DNA of 64,000 nt, taken from positions 1 through 64,000 of the forward strand of contig NZ_CGIH01000026.1 in assembly GCF_000983115.1 (NCBI RefSeq). The letters are read 5' to 3'. The notes under the pieces were generated by a model. That model had not been told where the DNA came from. It saw nothing but the letters and a program-made list of their open reading frames with translations, and did no database searches. The position numbers were made by a program, and so were the translations under genes. Shown one piece after another: positions 7,839 to 16,140 of this stretch; position 1 is the stretch's first letter; each line of letters opens with the position of its first letter. This DNA is from Syntrophomonas zehnderi OL-4 (GTDB lineage: Bacteria > Bacillota > Syntrophomonadia > Syntrophomonadales > Syntrophomonadaceae).

Positions 7839-8411
7839 ATGGAATTTTTTGAGGTTATAAAGAAGCGCCGGGCGGTACGCATGTATAAACCTGATCCGGT
7901 CAGCCGCGAGGATATTTTGACCATCTTGGAGGCAGCCCACGCCGCACCTTCGGGGCGCAATCTGCAGTCGTGGAGTTTTCTGGTAATTAGCGGAGAAAAG
8001 AAGCAGGTTATGGGAGAAAGCTACGGCAAAATTGCGGAAGGCTATACCCGGGACTGGGAAGACCCTCAAGCCAGGGAGTCTTTTATCAACTACTCCCGCA
8101 CCTATGGCGGGGCTCCGGTCATTATCATGGTGCTGGCCGATGCTGATCCCGTTCCAGGTGTTAACAGGATGCACCTGGAGAGCGGCTGCGCCGCGATGGA
8201 GAATATCTTGCTGGCCGCTACCGCCCTGGGTCTGGGGACTTGCTGGATGACAGGGCCGCTGCAGGATGAGGCCAACTTACGCAAACTTCTGGATATTCCC
8301 GATGACAAACAAATCGTTGCGGTTACGCCGCTGGGGCACCCAGTTGCCTGGCCAGATCCCCCTGTATTCCCGGTTCCCGATTTTGAGCAGAAAATACGGT
8401 GGATTATTTAA
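7839..8411 (+). CDS. Nitroreductase-family FMN oxidoreductase
   Basis: A 190-residue protein with the family hallmarks: KKRRAVRMYKPDPV at residues 8-21 (FMN phosphate binding), AAPSGRNLQSWSF near 40 (flavin contacts) and GLGTCWM near 130. Members transfer electrons from NAD(P)H to nitro compounds, quinones or flavins in the cytoplasm; the physiological substrate here is unknown. ATG 7839 has a GAAGGGAG ribosome site. The gene is alone between the structured segment upstream and a perfect terminator downstream, so the upstream segment may control it. Confidence 0.85.
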   Translation: MEFFEVIKKRRAVRMYKPDPVSREDILTILEAAHAAPSGRNLQSWSFLVISGEKKQVMGESYGKIAEGYTRDWEDPQARESFINYSRTYGGAPVIIMVLADADPVPGVNRMHLESGCAAMENILLAATALGLGTCWMTGPLQDEANLRKLLDIPDDKQIVAVTPLGHPVAWPDPPVFPVPDFEQKIRWII

Positions 8412-8478
8412 TCGTTTCCAACCAAATACAAATGTATATTAAACCTCAGCGAAAATAACCATAGGATTTCATGGGCAA

Positions 8479-8515
8479 AGGCCATGTTTCATAATTTGAA
8501 ACATGGCCCTTTTTG
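8479..8515 (+). terminator. Terminator of the nitroreductase gene
   Basis: A stem of GGCCATGTTTC (8480-8490) with its exact complement ending at 8508 has a short AT loop and is followed by a run of five T. Confidence 0.9.
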
Positions 8516-8652
8516 AGATCCAGGGCTAAGCTAATCGACATTATCAACCCATTTTTGAATCCTGCTATTTAATTTAAAGTTTCCGGGGTTTGATTCCGTT
8601 ATTGATTTGCTCTGTTTTAAAACGGGGGAAAGGCTGGGTGCCAGCTTAGGGG

Positions 8653-8681
8653 AAAAAAGTTCAGGGTCTGTCCCCAAACTT
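8653..8681 (-). terminator. Terminator of the molybdopterin oxidoreductase gene
   Basis: Arms 8658-8667 and 8672-8681 pair with one mismatched step. An A run at 8653-8658 becomes the T tract on the minus strand, just past the stop at 8691. Confidence 0.65.
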
Positions 8682-8690
8682 ATTTTGATT

Positions 8691-10928
8691 TTATAGCTTC
8701 TCAACTCTGCAATAGATACGGCGATGCATAGGAGTACACATCTCGTCACGGTCTGTGCTTTTTACTAGCTCATTGACATTGACGCCGTATTTTTTGCCAT
8801 CATAGATCAATCCACCGCCGTGCCGGATATATACACAGCCGGCTGCTGCACGCGGGCTTATTTCTACTTCTATTTCCGCGGATGATGCCTTTGTTACAAT
8901 ACGTGCCTTTTCTCCGTCCGTCAGGCCTAGACGGACGGCATCAGCTTCGTTGACCAGCATTGTTGCCCAGCGTCGTGATTTGTTCCACTCTGGATTGCGC
9001 ATGTTCGTGTTAGCAACTGTCTCATGATGGAGGCCGGAGTGGAGAATCATCGGGTATTTGGCAGGCATTGTTAAGCTTTCAAGTTCGCTGTTTATGGTGG
9101 CTGCTTTTAGCGGTTCCAGCAGTTCCTCAATCTTCAGGGCAATTTTTTTGTCTTCAGTACGCAGCATATTAAAATTATCACCCTGGAATTTCGCCAGCAT
9201 GAGCCCCTGCGGATGTGCAAGGATGTCATTAAAGATTGTCTCTACCATGGTTTGGTCTGTCGGATAGCCCATTGCAGCTGCACCTACCTTAAAGGCTTTG
9301 CTGCTGCCGACCAAAAGTCCGACTATCAGAGCCTGATTCACAGATCCAAGAGCATATCCGAGCGTTTCAGCCATGATCAGGGGGACAATTTTTAGGTGCT
9401 GCGGATTTTCATTGATGAACGCTCCCATGGCACCCAGGTATGAAGTGATACCTTTTTTGCCAGCTTCATAGAGATACCCAGGCAATTCAGGCAAAAAGCC
9501 CATAGCTTTTATAAGTTCAAGCATGATGGCTGCGTTTTCCTTGGATTCATCACTAAGTGGTACCAGGACCGGCTGCCGCATCTGGAAGAAGAGTTCAGGA
9601 TAGGAGAAATTGAAACAGGTTGTATCATACATTTCCATATAGCTGCGGCACGGCAGTATATAATCACTAAGACGGGCTGTTTCACTGTAGTTGATCTCCA
9701 GACAAACGGATAACTCCAACGCCTCAAATGCCTTTTCGTAGGCCAGTGTATCGGGATACGAGCGCAAGGGGTTGCAGGAGCTGACGATAAGTGCTCTGAT
9801 GTGATCAGGGTGGTCATTTAAGATCTCGTCCGGCAGAATTGCCGGCGGGAATACCCCCATAATCGGGAACATATTGTGCTTGACTGTGCGCCATGTTTTG
9901 GGGTTACGTTCATCACTGTCTCCGCCCATGGGAAAGAGAAAAGCCGGATACATTTGACCTCCTTCCACACAAAAACGGCCAGTTATGGATCGTAGGATGT
10001 GCAGCATGTAGTTATTGATGGTGGAGTTGCGGTTCATATAGATGCCGAGATCCTGATGGATGCAGGATTTTGTCTGAGCTATCAGACGGGTTGCCTCGAT
10101 TACCAGTGCATAATCGAGTGCGCAGACCTCCTCTACAGCACGCTTCGCATCAAAATCTTCGAACAAAGGCTCAAGCTCATCCCAGCCATTAACATGTTCC
10201 TGGATGAAAGCCCTATCTTCCCATCTATTGTTCAGAATGATTTGTATCATAGCTTTAAGGAGCATGGTATCTGTACCTGGACGAAGTGCCAAATGGATGT
10301 CTGCACGTTCCGCTGTTTCGGAAAGGCGGGGATCAACAACAATGAGTCTGCGATTAGGGTTAGCTTTGATTTCCTTGATCAATTCTCGGGTACGCGGCTC
10401 TTGATGACTCATCCAGCCGTTCCAGCCCCACGCAACGATGGTATCGGCACGATGCGGATCAGGAAGGGTAATCAGACCCTGCTTGCCGGCAATACGGCCA
10501 TCGACCCAGTAGACATTGGAGAATTCCTGTGCCAGCGGTGAATAATAGTAACGGGAACCAAGGAGGTTCAAAAGACGCAAGCCTACGCCTACTTCCATCT
10601 GGCCGCCGCTACTCCCGCCTCCCATGTAGGCAAAGGCTTTCGAACCGTGCTGCTCCCGGATGGCTAGCATTTTTTCCGAAATTTCTTTTATCGCCTGTTC
10701 CCAGCTAATCCGTTCATGATGATCGCCCAGTTTTTTCATCGGATAATGAATGCGGTCGGCATTATGTATTGCATGGGCGATGCTTAATCCTTTTCGGCAG
10801 CAATAGCCCTGACTGCGCGGGTTATCCTTATCCCCGCGAACCTTTTTGATACGGTTGTCCTCCACCATCATCTCCAGTCCGCAATTCTGGGCACAGAGTG
10901 TACAACTGCTCTTTTTCCACTCTTCCAT
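8691..10928 (-). CDS. Molybdopterin (Mo/W-bisMGD) oxidoreductase, catalytic subunit
   Basis: A 745-residue member of the DMSO reductase superfamily. The N-terminal [4Fe-4S] site is C-x2-C-x3-C (CTLCAQNCG near residue 10) plus the Cys of GYCCRKG. The middle carries pterin-binding segments (TIVAWGWNGW, IVVDPRLSETAERADIHLALRPGTD), and the C-terminal molydopterin-binding domain starts near 620 (MILHSGLHHETVANTNMRNP). No Cys or Sec appears where the metal ligand is expected; that region reads QEFSNVYWVDGR, so Ser or another residue may coordinate the metal. ATG 10928 is preferred over 10946 because GGAGGG lies between them at proper spacing. No electron-transfer or membrane subunit is adjacent, so the substrate cannot be told. 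A sigma-A promoter with a dyad at the start site lies upstream. Confidence 0.8.
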   Translation of the reverse strand: MEEWKKSSCTLCAQNCGLEMMVEDNRIKKVRGDKDNPRSQGYCCRKGLSIAHAIHNADRIHYPMKKLGDHHERISWEQAIKEISEKMLAIREQHGSKAFAYMGGGSSGGQMEVGVGLRLLNLLGSRYYYSPLAQEFSNVYWVDGRIAGKQGLITLPDPHRADTIVAWGWNGWMSHQEPRTRELIKEIKANPNRRLIVVDPRLSETAERADIHLALRPGTDTMLLKAMIQIILNNRWEDRAFIQEHVNGWDELEPLFEDFDAKRAVEEVCALDYALVIEATRLIAQTKSCIHQDLGIYMNRNSTINNYMLHILRSITGRFCVEGGQMYPAFLFPMGGDSDERNPKTWRTVKHNMFPIMGVFPPAILPDEILNDHPDHIRALIVSSCNPLRSYPDTLAYEKAFEALELSVCLEINYSETARLSDYILPCRSYMEMYDTTCFNFSYPELFFQMRQPVLVPLSDESKENAAIMLELIKAMGFLPELPGYLYEAGKKGITSYLGAMGAFINENPQHLKIVPLIMAETLGYALGSVNQALIVGLLVGSSKAFKVGAAAMGYPTDQTMVETIFNDILAHPQGLMLAKFQGDNFNMLRTEDKKIALKIEELLEPLKAATINSELESLTMPAKYPMILHSGLHHETVANTNMRNPEWNKSRRWATMLVNEADAVRLGLTDGEKARIVTKASSAEIEVEISPRAAAGCVYIRHGGGLIYDGKKYGVNVNELVKSTDRDEMCTPMHRRIYCRVEKL

Positions 10929-10995
10929 CGGTATCGCTCCCTCCATTCGGTGATTCGCAGGTTTTTAAGCCAATTTTCTTCATCATGACTAAGTT

Positions 10996-11012
10996 GTAAC
11001 TATATTGGTTAC
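10996..11012. promoter_or_regulatory. Candidate operator GTAAC-N7-GTTAC
   Basis: A perfect five-base dyad is placed directly downstream of the -10 element of the molybdopterin oxidoreductase promoter, where a repressor would cover the transcription start. The regulator is unknown. Confidence 0.5.
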
Positions 11013-11041
11013 AGTATATCAAGACGAGGATTCTTAATCAA
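11013..11041 (-). promoter_or_regulatory. Sigma-A promoter of the molybdopterin oxidoreductase gene
   Basis: Read on the minus strand: TTGATT (11041-11036), 17-base spacer, TATACT (11018-11013). Spacing is ideal and the gene starts about 80 bases downstream. The rest of the gap up to 11336 shows nothing I can assign. Confidence 0.65.
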
Positions 11042-11336
11042 CCATATTTTAACTGTATTTCCATATTTATATCAAAAGAGTGTGCTGTTTCAGGCATTTG
11101 ACTCTAGTTTCCTAGACAGAATGGGGAAGCCTCTGGAATAATATACCAAGGACAAATTAGAAATGAGCTTAATTGAAATGCGCTGCCGTCCTGGGGAAAA
11201 TTCAGATCTTTATTAAGATTGTAAGACTGTTTCTTTTTAGAGGTAGCGGGTACAGTTTTTTAAACTGAGTTTAAATCCGTTGCAAAGTCTCTAGGGCTTT
11301 TATCCCCAAGGGAGTACGGGGAATGAAAATGATATA

Positions 11337-11370
11337 AAAGAGGCTGGTACATTGTTATACCAGCCTCTTT
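11337..11370 (-). terminator. Terminator of the ion transporter gene
   Basis: An eleven-base perfect stem AGAGGCTGGTA (11339-11349) / TACCAGCCTCT (11358-11368) has an eight-base loop. An A-rich tract on the plus strand gives Ts on the minus strand. Confidence 0.8.
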
Positions 11371-11402
11371 GGAATGCCTTGGATTTAGTTTCAGGTCCGC
11401 AA

Positions 11403-12674
11403 TTACATCCAGAAGGCAATATATAGATAACCCATAGCCATCACTACGGACAGAATCATTAAAGGAAAACCAATCTTCAGATAGTCGATAAAACTAATGG
11501 GGGTGCCATTTCGTTCGGCAATCCCAGCTACTATTACGTTGGCAGAAGCGCCGACCAGGGTACCGTTACCTCCCAGACAGGCTCCCAGAGACAAGGCCCA
11601 CCAGATTGATTCCATCGGCATATGTGACATTTCGCCCACACTTTGCAGTAAAGGAATCATCGTAGCTGTAAAAGGAATATTGTCCAAAAAGGCCGAGGCG
11701 ATGGCCGACAGCCATAATACAAACATACCGGTTTTGATCTCACTACCGCCGGTTAAATCCAGGGTTTTCTGAGCAATGTATTCAATAACCCCATTAGCTT
11801 CCATGCCGCCTACAATTATAAATAAGCCGGCAAAGAAGACGATAGTAGGCCATTCTACATTTAATAGGGCCTCGGCTGGGTCAACCCCGGTAATCAACAT
11901 TAGTATGCCAGCCCCTAGAAGGGCAACGGTGGCTGACTCCAGGTTTAAACTTTGGTGCAGGATGAATCCAAGCATTGTTAGTGCCAGCACCAGCAAAGAT
12001 TTCTTTAGGAGTCCCCAGTCTTTAATGCTGTCATATTCATCAAGCTCCATTACTTGTTCAATTTTATCCTCGTCAGCATGCAGGCTTTTTTTGAAGATAA
12101 ACATTAAAATTATAATCGTAACAATTAATATAACAATAACTGGTAAGGCCAGGTTGCTTACGAAATCCATAAATCCAAGCTTGGTTGCACTGCCAATCAT
12201 AATATTGGGCGGATCACCTATGAGGGTAGCGGTTCCTCCAATATTTGAAGATAGAATTTCAGCCAGCAAAAAAGGAATGGGGTTAATGCCTAAACGATCT
12301 GTTATTGCGTAGGTTACCGGCACCATCAGCAACACTGTAGTGACATTATCTAACAGGGCAGATGCCACCGCTGTTATTACACTGAAGAGCACCAGGATCA
12401 GCATGGGATTACCCCGGGCCACTTTAGCTGACTTAATGGCCAGGTATTCAAAAACACCGCTTTTGCGGGTAATACCAACGATTATCATCATAGCGATCAA
12501 AAGCCATAGAGTATTAAAGTCAACCGCTTCGACAGCCATCTCTTGGCTAATTACACCTAAGGCGATAACCAGAGTGCCAGCCACAAATGCAACGACACTG
12601 CGATGGATCTTTTCCCAGATTATGAAAACATAGGTTATCAGAAAAATGGCTATGGAAAGCCAAAAGTAAAACAT
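11403..12674 (-). CDS. ArsB/NhaD-superfamily ion transporter
   Basis: A 423-residue membrane protein with about 11-12 hydrophobic helices. The two inverted halves each contain a re-entrant signature typical of the ion transporter superfamily: SALLDNVTTVLLMVPV followed by SSNIGGTATLIGDPPN, and SAFLDNIPFTATMIPL followed by LGACLGGNGTLVGASAN. Members include NhaD Na+/H+ antiporters and ArsB arsenite pumps; no arsenic genes are nearby, so a cation/proton or organic anion function is as likely. ATG 12674 has an AAGGAG site. Transcription apparently starts near 12930 and passes through a structured leader with an intrinsic terminator, so expression is probably controlled by attenuation. Confidence 0.85.
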   Translation of the reverse strand: MFYFWLSIAIFLITYVFIIWEKIHRSVVAFVAGTLVIALGVISQEMAVEAVDFNTLWLLIAMMIIVGITRKSGVFEYLAIKSAKVARGNPMLILVLFSVITAVASALLDNVTTVLLMVPVTYAITDRLGINPIPFLLAEILSSNIGGTATLIGDPPNIMIGSATKLGFMDFVSNLALPVIVILIVTIIILMFIFKKSLHADEDKIEQVMELDEYDSIKDWGLLKKSLLVLALTMLGFILHQSLNLESATVALLGAGILMLITGVDPAEALLNVEWPTIVFFAGLFIIVGGMEANGVIEYIAQKTLDLTGGSEIKTGMFVLWLSAIASAFLDNIPFTATMIPLLQSVGEMSHMPMESIWWALSLGACLGGNGTLVGASANVIVAGIAERNGTPISFIDYLKIGFPLMILSVVMAMGYLYIAFWM

Positions 12675-12778
12675 GCATTCAACTCCTTGTTAGCTATAGG
12701 ATTTACCTTGAAATCTGATAAATATGCAGTCATTCTAATCTAAAAAGCACTTCAAATAACACCTCCTCATATAGAGAC

Positions 12779-12930
12779 AAAAAAGGAGTGGATAGCTTTA
12801 ATAAGGCTACCCACCCCAGTATGCCAATTCTCACGACCGGATCATCATATCTGTGCCTGACTTAGATTCACCCGTCCCACGCATCTGATTTTCATCAGAA
12901 TTGCTTTGACCGAACCAGTTATTTTACTTT
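12779..12930 (-). promoter_or_regulatory. Riboswitch-like leader with terminator, upstream of the transporter
   Basis: On the minus strand an extended -10 (TGT-TATACT, 12945-12937) precedes a leader of about 150 bases. It contains a hairpin TCTGAT-GAAA-ATCAGA with a GNRA loop whose 5' strand overlaps CAATTCT. CAATTCT can instead pair with AGAATTG about 70 bases later. The leader ends in a strong terminator (12806-12817 with 12785-12796, then six T). Mutually exclusive pairings ahead of a terminator are the signature of a riboswitch or attenuator. I could not match it to a named class; because the gene is an ion transporter, an ion-sensing class is the natural guess. Confidence 0.6.
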
Positions 12931-12991
12931 ACGGTAAGTATAACATAATTCGGGTAGAATATTCTATACTTTTAATTAATTTTCTGTTTTA

Positions 12992-13369
12992 CTAGCCATG
13001 GATCAGACGCGGCAGGCAGCGGGTACATACCCACAAAGCCTGACCTTGGTTTTTGACAGCGATCAAATAGGCATCTTCCTCAGTAGTGTGGCAAAAATTG
13101 CAAATCTGGGGAATATAGTTTATTTTCATCCCTTTTTTATGCTCGTTGACGGCATGCTCCGAAAAATCCCGGGCATCTCTTTGCTCCAGAGACAGGGCCC
13201 CGGTAGGGCAAACGCCCAAACAGAATCCCGCCCCATCACAAAGCTCTTCGCGTATAACCTTGGCTTTGCCGTTTATTAAGGCCAGGGCGCCTTCCGCACA
13301 GGGATTGATACAAACCCCGCAGCCATTGCATAACTCTTCATCGATCCTAACTATGGTACGCACGGCCAT
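12992..13369 (-). CDS. Ferredoxin-type iron-sulfur protein with C-terminal zinc/Fe-S knuckles
   Basis: A 125-residue protein from ATG 13369, which has a GGGAGG site; the TTG six codons earlier overlaps that site. Residues 14-24 form a complete C-x2-C-x2-C-x3-C motif ([11 protein letters not shown]). The second motif at 44-54 reads [11 protein letters not shown] and lacks its second Cys, as in a recurrent ferredoxin family of anaerobes, so it may hold a three-Cys cluster. The C-terminus has CNFC and CTRC pairs about 25 residues apart, a possible extra metal site. It probably carries electrons for neighbouring redox enzymes. It follows the CGGC protein gene after 42 bases, likely as one transcript. 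Confidence 0.75.
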   Translation of the reverse strand: MAVRTIVRIDEELCNGCGVCINPCAEGALALINGKAKVIREELCDGAGFCLGVCPTGALSLEQRDARDFSEHAVNEHKKGMKINYIPQICNFCHTTEEDAYLIAVKNQGQALWVCTRCLPRLIHG

Positions 13370-13411
13370 AACAGAACCTCCCTTCAATCTTCATTCGGTT
13401 TACGGTGCAAC

Positions 13412-13924
13412 TCAATGATGAGTCCCTGCTACTACTTTAACCCCTTTGCTTTCGATGGTTTTTCTGATTTCATCTATATGAGGACAGGGGAGATAATCAT
13501 CATCCAGCGTCATACAGGAAGATAGATGTACGACATCCAGGTCGTACTTGAGCAGTTTATCCACCAGCCTAGATACGCGCCTCCCTGAACAGCCTCCACA
13601 GGTAAAAAAGCCAATCATTTCCACATTGTCACCATAGTCTTTAAATTGCTGGCGGCGGTTGTTAAAAGCCTTGAAGCAGGCTATCCCGGGACATACTTCC
13701 GATACAGTATCACAACGAACTACTGCGATTCGGGTAATATTTTTATCAGAAGATTTTTTCTCGGCAAAGCTTATATAATTTTCCCGTCCTGCTATAACAT
13801 CATCCCGGGTTACTTCCTGCCGTCCATCTTTTTTAACCGCTTTTTCAACTGCCTTTTTGGCCATACTGCGAATGAAACCAGGTGCCTTTTCGAGTTCCTG
13901 CAGCGCTTCTTCGGTCCATTGCAT
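13412..13924 (-). CDS. CGGC-domain protein with N-terminal PCP_red-like domain
   Basis: A 170-residue protein from ATG 13924 (site GAAGGAG). Residues 1-45 (EEALQELEKAPGFIRSMAKKAVEKAVKKDG) resemble the small PCP_red helical domain found at the ends of redox proteins. Residues 65-170 form a CGGC domain: RCDTVSEVCPG, then FFTCGGCSGRR, then SSCMTLDDDYLPCPH. The conserved cysteines probably bind metal or act in redox chemistry; the family function is not established. The gene lies between the ferredoxin gene and the cupin/Hcp genes in a redox-stress cluster. A terminator at 13974-14003 separates it from the cupin gene, so it has its own promoter or depends on read-through. Confidence 0.7.
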   Translation of the reverse strand: MQWTEEALQELEKAPGFIRSMAKKAVEKAVKKDGRQEVTRDDVIAGRENYISFAEKKSSDKNITRIAVVRCDTVSEVCPGIACFKAFNNRRQQFKDYGDNVEMIGFFTCGGCSGRRVSRLVDKLLKYDLDVVHLSSCMTLDDDYLPCPHIDEIRKTIESKGVKVVAGTHH

Positions 13925-13973
13925 TAATCCCACTCCTTCTCCAAAATCATTGCTAACAAGTACTGCCAATAAA

Positions 13974-14003
13974 GATAGCCCCTGCCGGAAGACAGGGGCT
14001 ATC
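13974..14003 (-). terminator. Terminator after the cupin gene
   Basis: Perfect 11-base arms GATAGCCCCTG (13974-13984) and CAGGGGCTATC (13993-14003) are followed on the minus strand by TTTATT. Confidence 0.75.
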
Positions 14004-14025
14004 GTCTTCTGCGGTCCAAGTCGGA

Positions 14026-14373
14026 TCAGGACTTAATCATAATCAGCATCATTTTAAAATTCTCGGTTGCTTTTAGAGCATGAGGTTCATGAGCAGGCAT
14101 GATTATTATTTCACCGGTTTTTACAACCTGGTCTGAACCGGAAATAGTAATATTGGCTGTACCGTCTAAGATATATACCATGGCATCAAAAGGAGCGGTA
14201 TGCTCGCTTAAGCCTTGCCCGGCATCAAAAGCAAATAAGGTAACGTTTCCAGATGGTTTGTTAATTAGGGTTTTACTTACAACTGAATCAGCCTGGTATT
14301 CTATAGCTCCTGCAGCTGATACGGCTTTAGCCAGTAGTATGGCGTTTTCTTCTAAATCAATTTCTTTGCCCAT
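14026..14373 (-). CDS. Small cupin-domain protein
   Basis: A 115-residue single-domain cupin. Motif 1 reads GQGLSEHTAPFDAMVYILDG and motif 2 reads GEIIIMPAHEPHAL, so candidate metal-binding histidines are present in both. ATG 14373 is eight bases from AGGAGG; the ATG two codons upstream is too close to the site. It lies 40 bases downstream of hcp and probably shares its transcript. Small cupins beside hcp and Rrf2 genes recur in anaerobes, but the biochemical role is unknown. Confidence 0.75.
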   Translation of the reverse strand: MGKEIDLEENAILLAKAVSAAGAIEYQADSVVSKTLINKPSGNVTLFAFDAGQGLSEHTAPFDAMVYILDGTANITISGSDQVVKTGEIIIMPAHEPHALKATENFKMMLIMIKS

Positions 14374-14413
14374 AATCATAACCTCCTATGGTTTTTCCTT
14401 ATAATAACGGATA

Positions 14414-16036
14414 TTAAGCCAAAATAGTAGTGAGATCCTGTTCCACAGTGGAAATCGGTTTAAGATCAAAATTTTTCACCAGTACATCCAGCACGTTGGG
14501 GCTGACAAATGCCGGCAGGCTAGGTCCCAGGCGAATATCTTTTATTCCCAGATAGAGTAGGGTAAGGAGAATGGAGACAGCTTTCTGCTCATACCAGGAA
14601 AGCACCATGGAAAGCGGCAAATCATTAACACCGCATTCAAATGCCTGGCTTAAGGCTACCGCTATCTGAATCGCGGAATAGGCATCATTGCATTGTCCTA
14701 TATCCAGCAGGCGGGGAATGTCGCCGATAGTGCCCAACTGTTTATCATAAAAGCGATATTTGCCACACCCCAAAGTGAGAACCGCCGTATTGTCAGGGGT
14801 TTTTTCCACAAATTCAGTGAAGTAATTACGACCTGGCTTGGCACCATCACAACCGCCTACCAGGAAAATATGCTTCAAATCACCGCTTTTTACAGCCGCA
14901 ATGATCTGGTCGGCCACACCCATAACCGAGTTGCGAGCAAAACCAACCATTACTGAACCTTTATCTTCATCATTGCTAAAGCCGGGCATCGCTTTTGCTT
15001 TAGCGATAACTTCTGCAAAATCACCATGAGGCGCATGCTTAATCCCTGGCCAGCCAACCGGACCGGCAGTAAATATATTATCACGGTAATTTTCCTGAGG
15101 TTCCTGTATGCAGTTGGTAGTCATCAGGATCGGGCCGGGAAAATCAACAAACTCCTTTTTCTGATTCTGCCAAGCAGTGCCGTAATTGCCATATAAATGT
15201 GGATACTTCTTTAACTCTGGATATCCATGCGCAGGCAGCATTTCTCCGTGGGTATAGATGTTTATGCCGCTATTCTGGGTGGCTTCCAGGAGATCTTTTA
15301 GATCTTTTAAATCATGGCCGGAGACCAGGATACATTTGCCGGCCTTATGTCCCAAAGGAACCTCAGTCGGAACGGGATGGCCAAACGTTTCTGTATTAGC
15401 GGCGTCAAGCAGTTCCATAGCCGCCAGATTTATCTCTCCGCATTGCATGACCAGCTCCAGCCAATCGTTGAGATCTAGCTCGGGATTGCCTATTTTAGCC
15501 AGACTGGAATGGATGAAAGCATATATATTATCGTTTTCTTTGCCCAGTATTAAAGCATGATGAGCATATGCGGCCACACCTTTTAATCCGTAGATGAGCA
15601 GCTCCTGCAAAGAGCGCAGATCCGCGTCACCCTTCTGATCTACTAGAAAACCAATTTCCTCCCCCTGTTTAATTAGCTCGGGGAGTGTTGCAGCAAAAGC
15701 AACTGTAGGGTTTTTAGCCAGTAAGGGATTCGGGGATGAGGAAAGCTTGGTTTTAAGATTCTCTCTTAAAGATACACATTTTGTTACCATGTCCAAAAAA
15801 CGTTGCGGGTCAAAATTCACATTGGTCAAGGTGCTAAAAAGTGCTTCAACAGTAAAATGGTTGACTTCAGGATCTAATATACCCTCCTGCCTGGCCTGAT
15901 CGGCATACATGGAAAGTTCTTTAAGAGCAAAGAGCAGCACATCCTGGAGGGCTGCTACCTCAGGTTTTTTACCGCAGACTCCGGTCACGGTACAGGCAAT
16001 TCCTTTTGAGGTTTGTTCACATTGGTTACAGTACAT
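14414..16036 (-). CDS. hcp: Hybrid cluster protein (hydroxylamine/NO reductase)
   Basis: A 540-residue Hcp. The N-terminal cubane ligands are Cys3, Cys6, Cys15 and Cys21 (MYCNQCEQTSKGIAC...GVCG), the spacing seen in anaerobe-type Hcp. Hybrid-cluster ligands appear in MLPAHGYPELK, TTNCIQEP, FLVGGCDGAKPGR, TLGCGKYRF and LSWYEQKAV. The enzyme reduces NO or hydroxylamine in the cytoplasm and protects anaerobes from nitrosative stress. It is downstream of an Rrf2 regulator gene and carries a TTAGT-N2-ACTAA dyad upstream that also occurs at that regulator, so control by the Rrf2 protein is likely. Confidence 0.95.
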   Translation of the reverse strand: MYCNQCEQTSKGIACTVTGVCGKKPEVAALQDVLLFALKELSMYADQARQEGILDPEVNHFTVEALFSTLTNVNFDPQRFLDMVTKCVSLRENLKTKLSSSPNPLLAKNPTVAFAATLPELIKQGEEIGFLVDQKGDADLRSLQELLIYGLKGVAAYAHHALILGKENDNIYAFIHSSLAKIGNPELDLNDWLELVMQCGEINLAAMELLDAANTETFGHPVPTEVPLGHKAGKCILVSGHDLKDLKDLLEATQNSGINIYTHGEMLPAHGYPELKKYPHLYGNYGTAWQNQKKEFVDFPGPILMTTNCIQEPQENYRDNIFTAGPVGWPGIKHAPHGDFAEVIAKAKAMPGFSNDEDKGSVMVGFARNSVMGVADQIIAAVKSGDLKHIFLVGGCDGAKPGRNYFTEFVEKTPDNTAVLTLGCGKYRFYDKQLGTIGDIPRLLDIGQCNDAYSAIQIAVALSQAFECGVNDLPLSMVLSWYEQKAVSILLTLLYLGIKDIRLGPSLPAFVSPNVLDVLVKNFDLKPISTVEQDLTTILA

Positions 16037-16096
16037 TATACATCCTCCCTTTCACTCTCACGTTTTTCCTAATCTTAATAGATAATTCGGACATAT

Positions 16097-16108
16097 TTAG
16101 TCCACTAA
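16097..16108. promoter_or_regulatory. Candidate Rrf2 operator upstream of hcp
   Basis: TTAGT-CC-ACTAA, a perfect five-base dyad, lies about 60 bases upstream of the hcp start. A related copy occurs before the Rrf2 gene at 16557-16568. Confidence 0.55.
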
Positions 16109-16140
16109 GAGACGGCAATTCTCCGCAAGCATATAAAAAA

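Noticed and set aside
9999-10541. 180-codon plus-strand ORF inside the molybdopterin gene
   Set aside because: It lies entirely antisense to a clear conserved enzyme and has no recognisable motif or ribosome site.
10995-11340. Possible small gene in the gap before the transporter terminator
   Set aside because: No frame has both a ribosome site and protein-like sequence; only the promoter and dyad are supportable.
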